Of a stretch of DNA of 64,000 nucleotides, positions 63,982 through 64,000 are shown in pieces. The notes beneath the pieces were generated by a model. It made no database searches. It was not told the origin of the DNA and was given only the letters and a program-made list of their open reading frames with translations. This DNA comes from Sulfurimonas sp. (GTDB lineage: Bacteria; Campylobacterota; Campylobacteria; Campylobacterales; Sulfurimonadaceae). Location of the stretch: the NCBI RefSeq assembly GCF_028713515.1, contig NZ_JAQTOD010000001.1, positions 248,001-312,000 on the forward strand, in the 5' to 3' direction. A program made the translations under genes and the position numbers. Within the stretch, counting starts at the first letter, position 1, and each line of letters starts with the position of its first letter.

Positions 63982-64000
63982 AGATATACTTATTATTGCG

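Overview
The window looks like chromosomal DNA from a low-GC campylobacterotan (epsilonproteobacterium), most like a free-living Sulfurimonas-type autotroph. The evidence is AT-rich sequence, Arg codons dominated by AGA, many GTG and TTG starts, and two gene orders that I recall from Campylobacter jejuni: rluD-like/flpA/trmB/ftsE/ftsX/LytM-coiled-coil, and cvpA/fur/lysS/glyA/DUF1882/SPOR/aroE. The species assignment is inference; no 16S gene is present. I see no prophage, insertion sequence or CRISPR array. The window starts inside one gene, and the longest gene-free stretches are under 300 bases.

Layout. Positions 1-6515 (minus strand) hold a signalling and surface operon: a FecR-domain protein, a TPR/beta-barrel outer-membrane protein, a CHASE2 adenylate/guanylate cyclase, and a fusion of a class II cAMP-phosphodiesterase-like metallo-beta-lactamase domain with GAF and HD-GYP domains (cut by the window edge). 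Positions 6678-9959 carry dapC, a small conserved gene, murC and a membrane protein. Positions 10540-12671 pair a tetrahaem cytochrome c with a membrane diguanylate cyclase. Positions 12745-18911 are the division-linked run ending in ftsE, ftsX and a degenerate LytM protein. Then come thrC, an EAL-HDOD protein, proC (minus), an EptA-type phosphoethanolamine transferase and proA. Positions 25482-27516 hold a structured leader followed by a DUF2249 / NnrS-like / DUF59 operon that fits nitrosative-stress or Fe-S functions. A membrane-anchored response regulator with a histidine-less HPt-like tail follows on the minus strand.

Positions 28702-44284 run from rsmH and an FtsL-like gene through a lone RND permease into a glycan locus: TviB-type dehydrogenase, PglK-type flippase, acetyltransferase, two methyltransferases, three glycosyltransferases, an AsnB-type amidotransferase and a WecA/WbpL-type initiating transferase. 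Together they suggest an undecaprenyl-linked surface glycan with a uronic acid that may be amidated. A tRNA with anticodon CAT closes this locus. On the minus strand at 44580-47558 lie metX, a thioredoxin-like protein, an exported protein, xseB and a nitrilase-fold protein that lacks two of the three catalytic residues.

Positions 47727-63981 hold an aldo/keto reductase with foreign-looking codon use, an ABC-F ATPase, class II DAHP synthase, a soluble diguanylate cyclase, the cvpA-fur-lysS-glyA-DUF1882-SPOR-(trpE)-aroE run, htpG and a gene of unknown function. Points that most deserve a second look are the cAMP/c-di-GMP fusion beside a cyclase, the in-frame TGA near the FecR gene end, the unassigned RNA leader at 25482-25621, the apparent ATT start of the WecA-like gene, the pseudo-nitrilase, and the primase-like DUF1882 protein.
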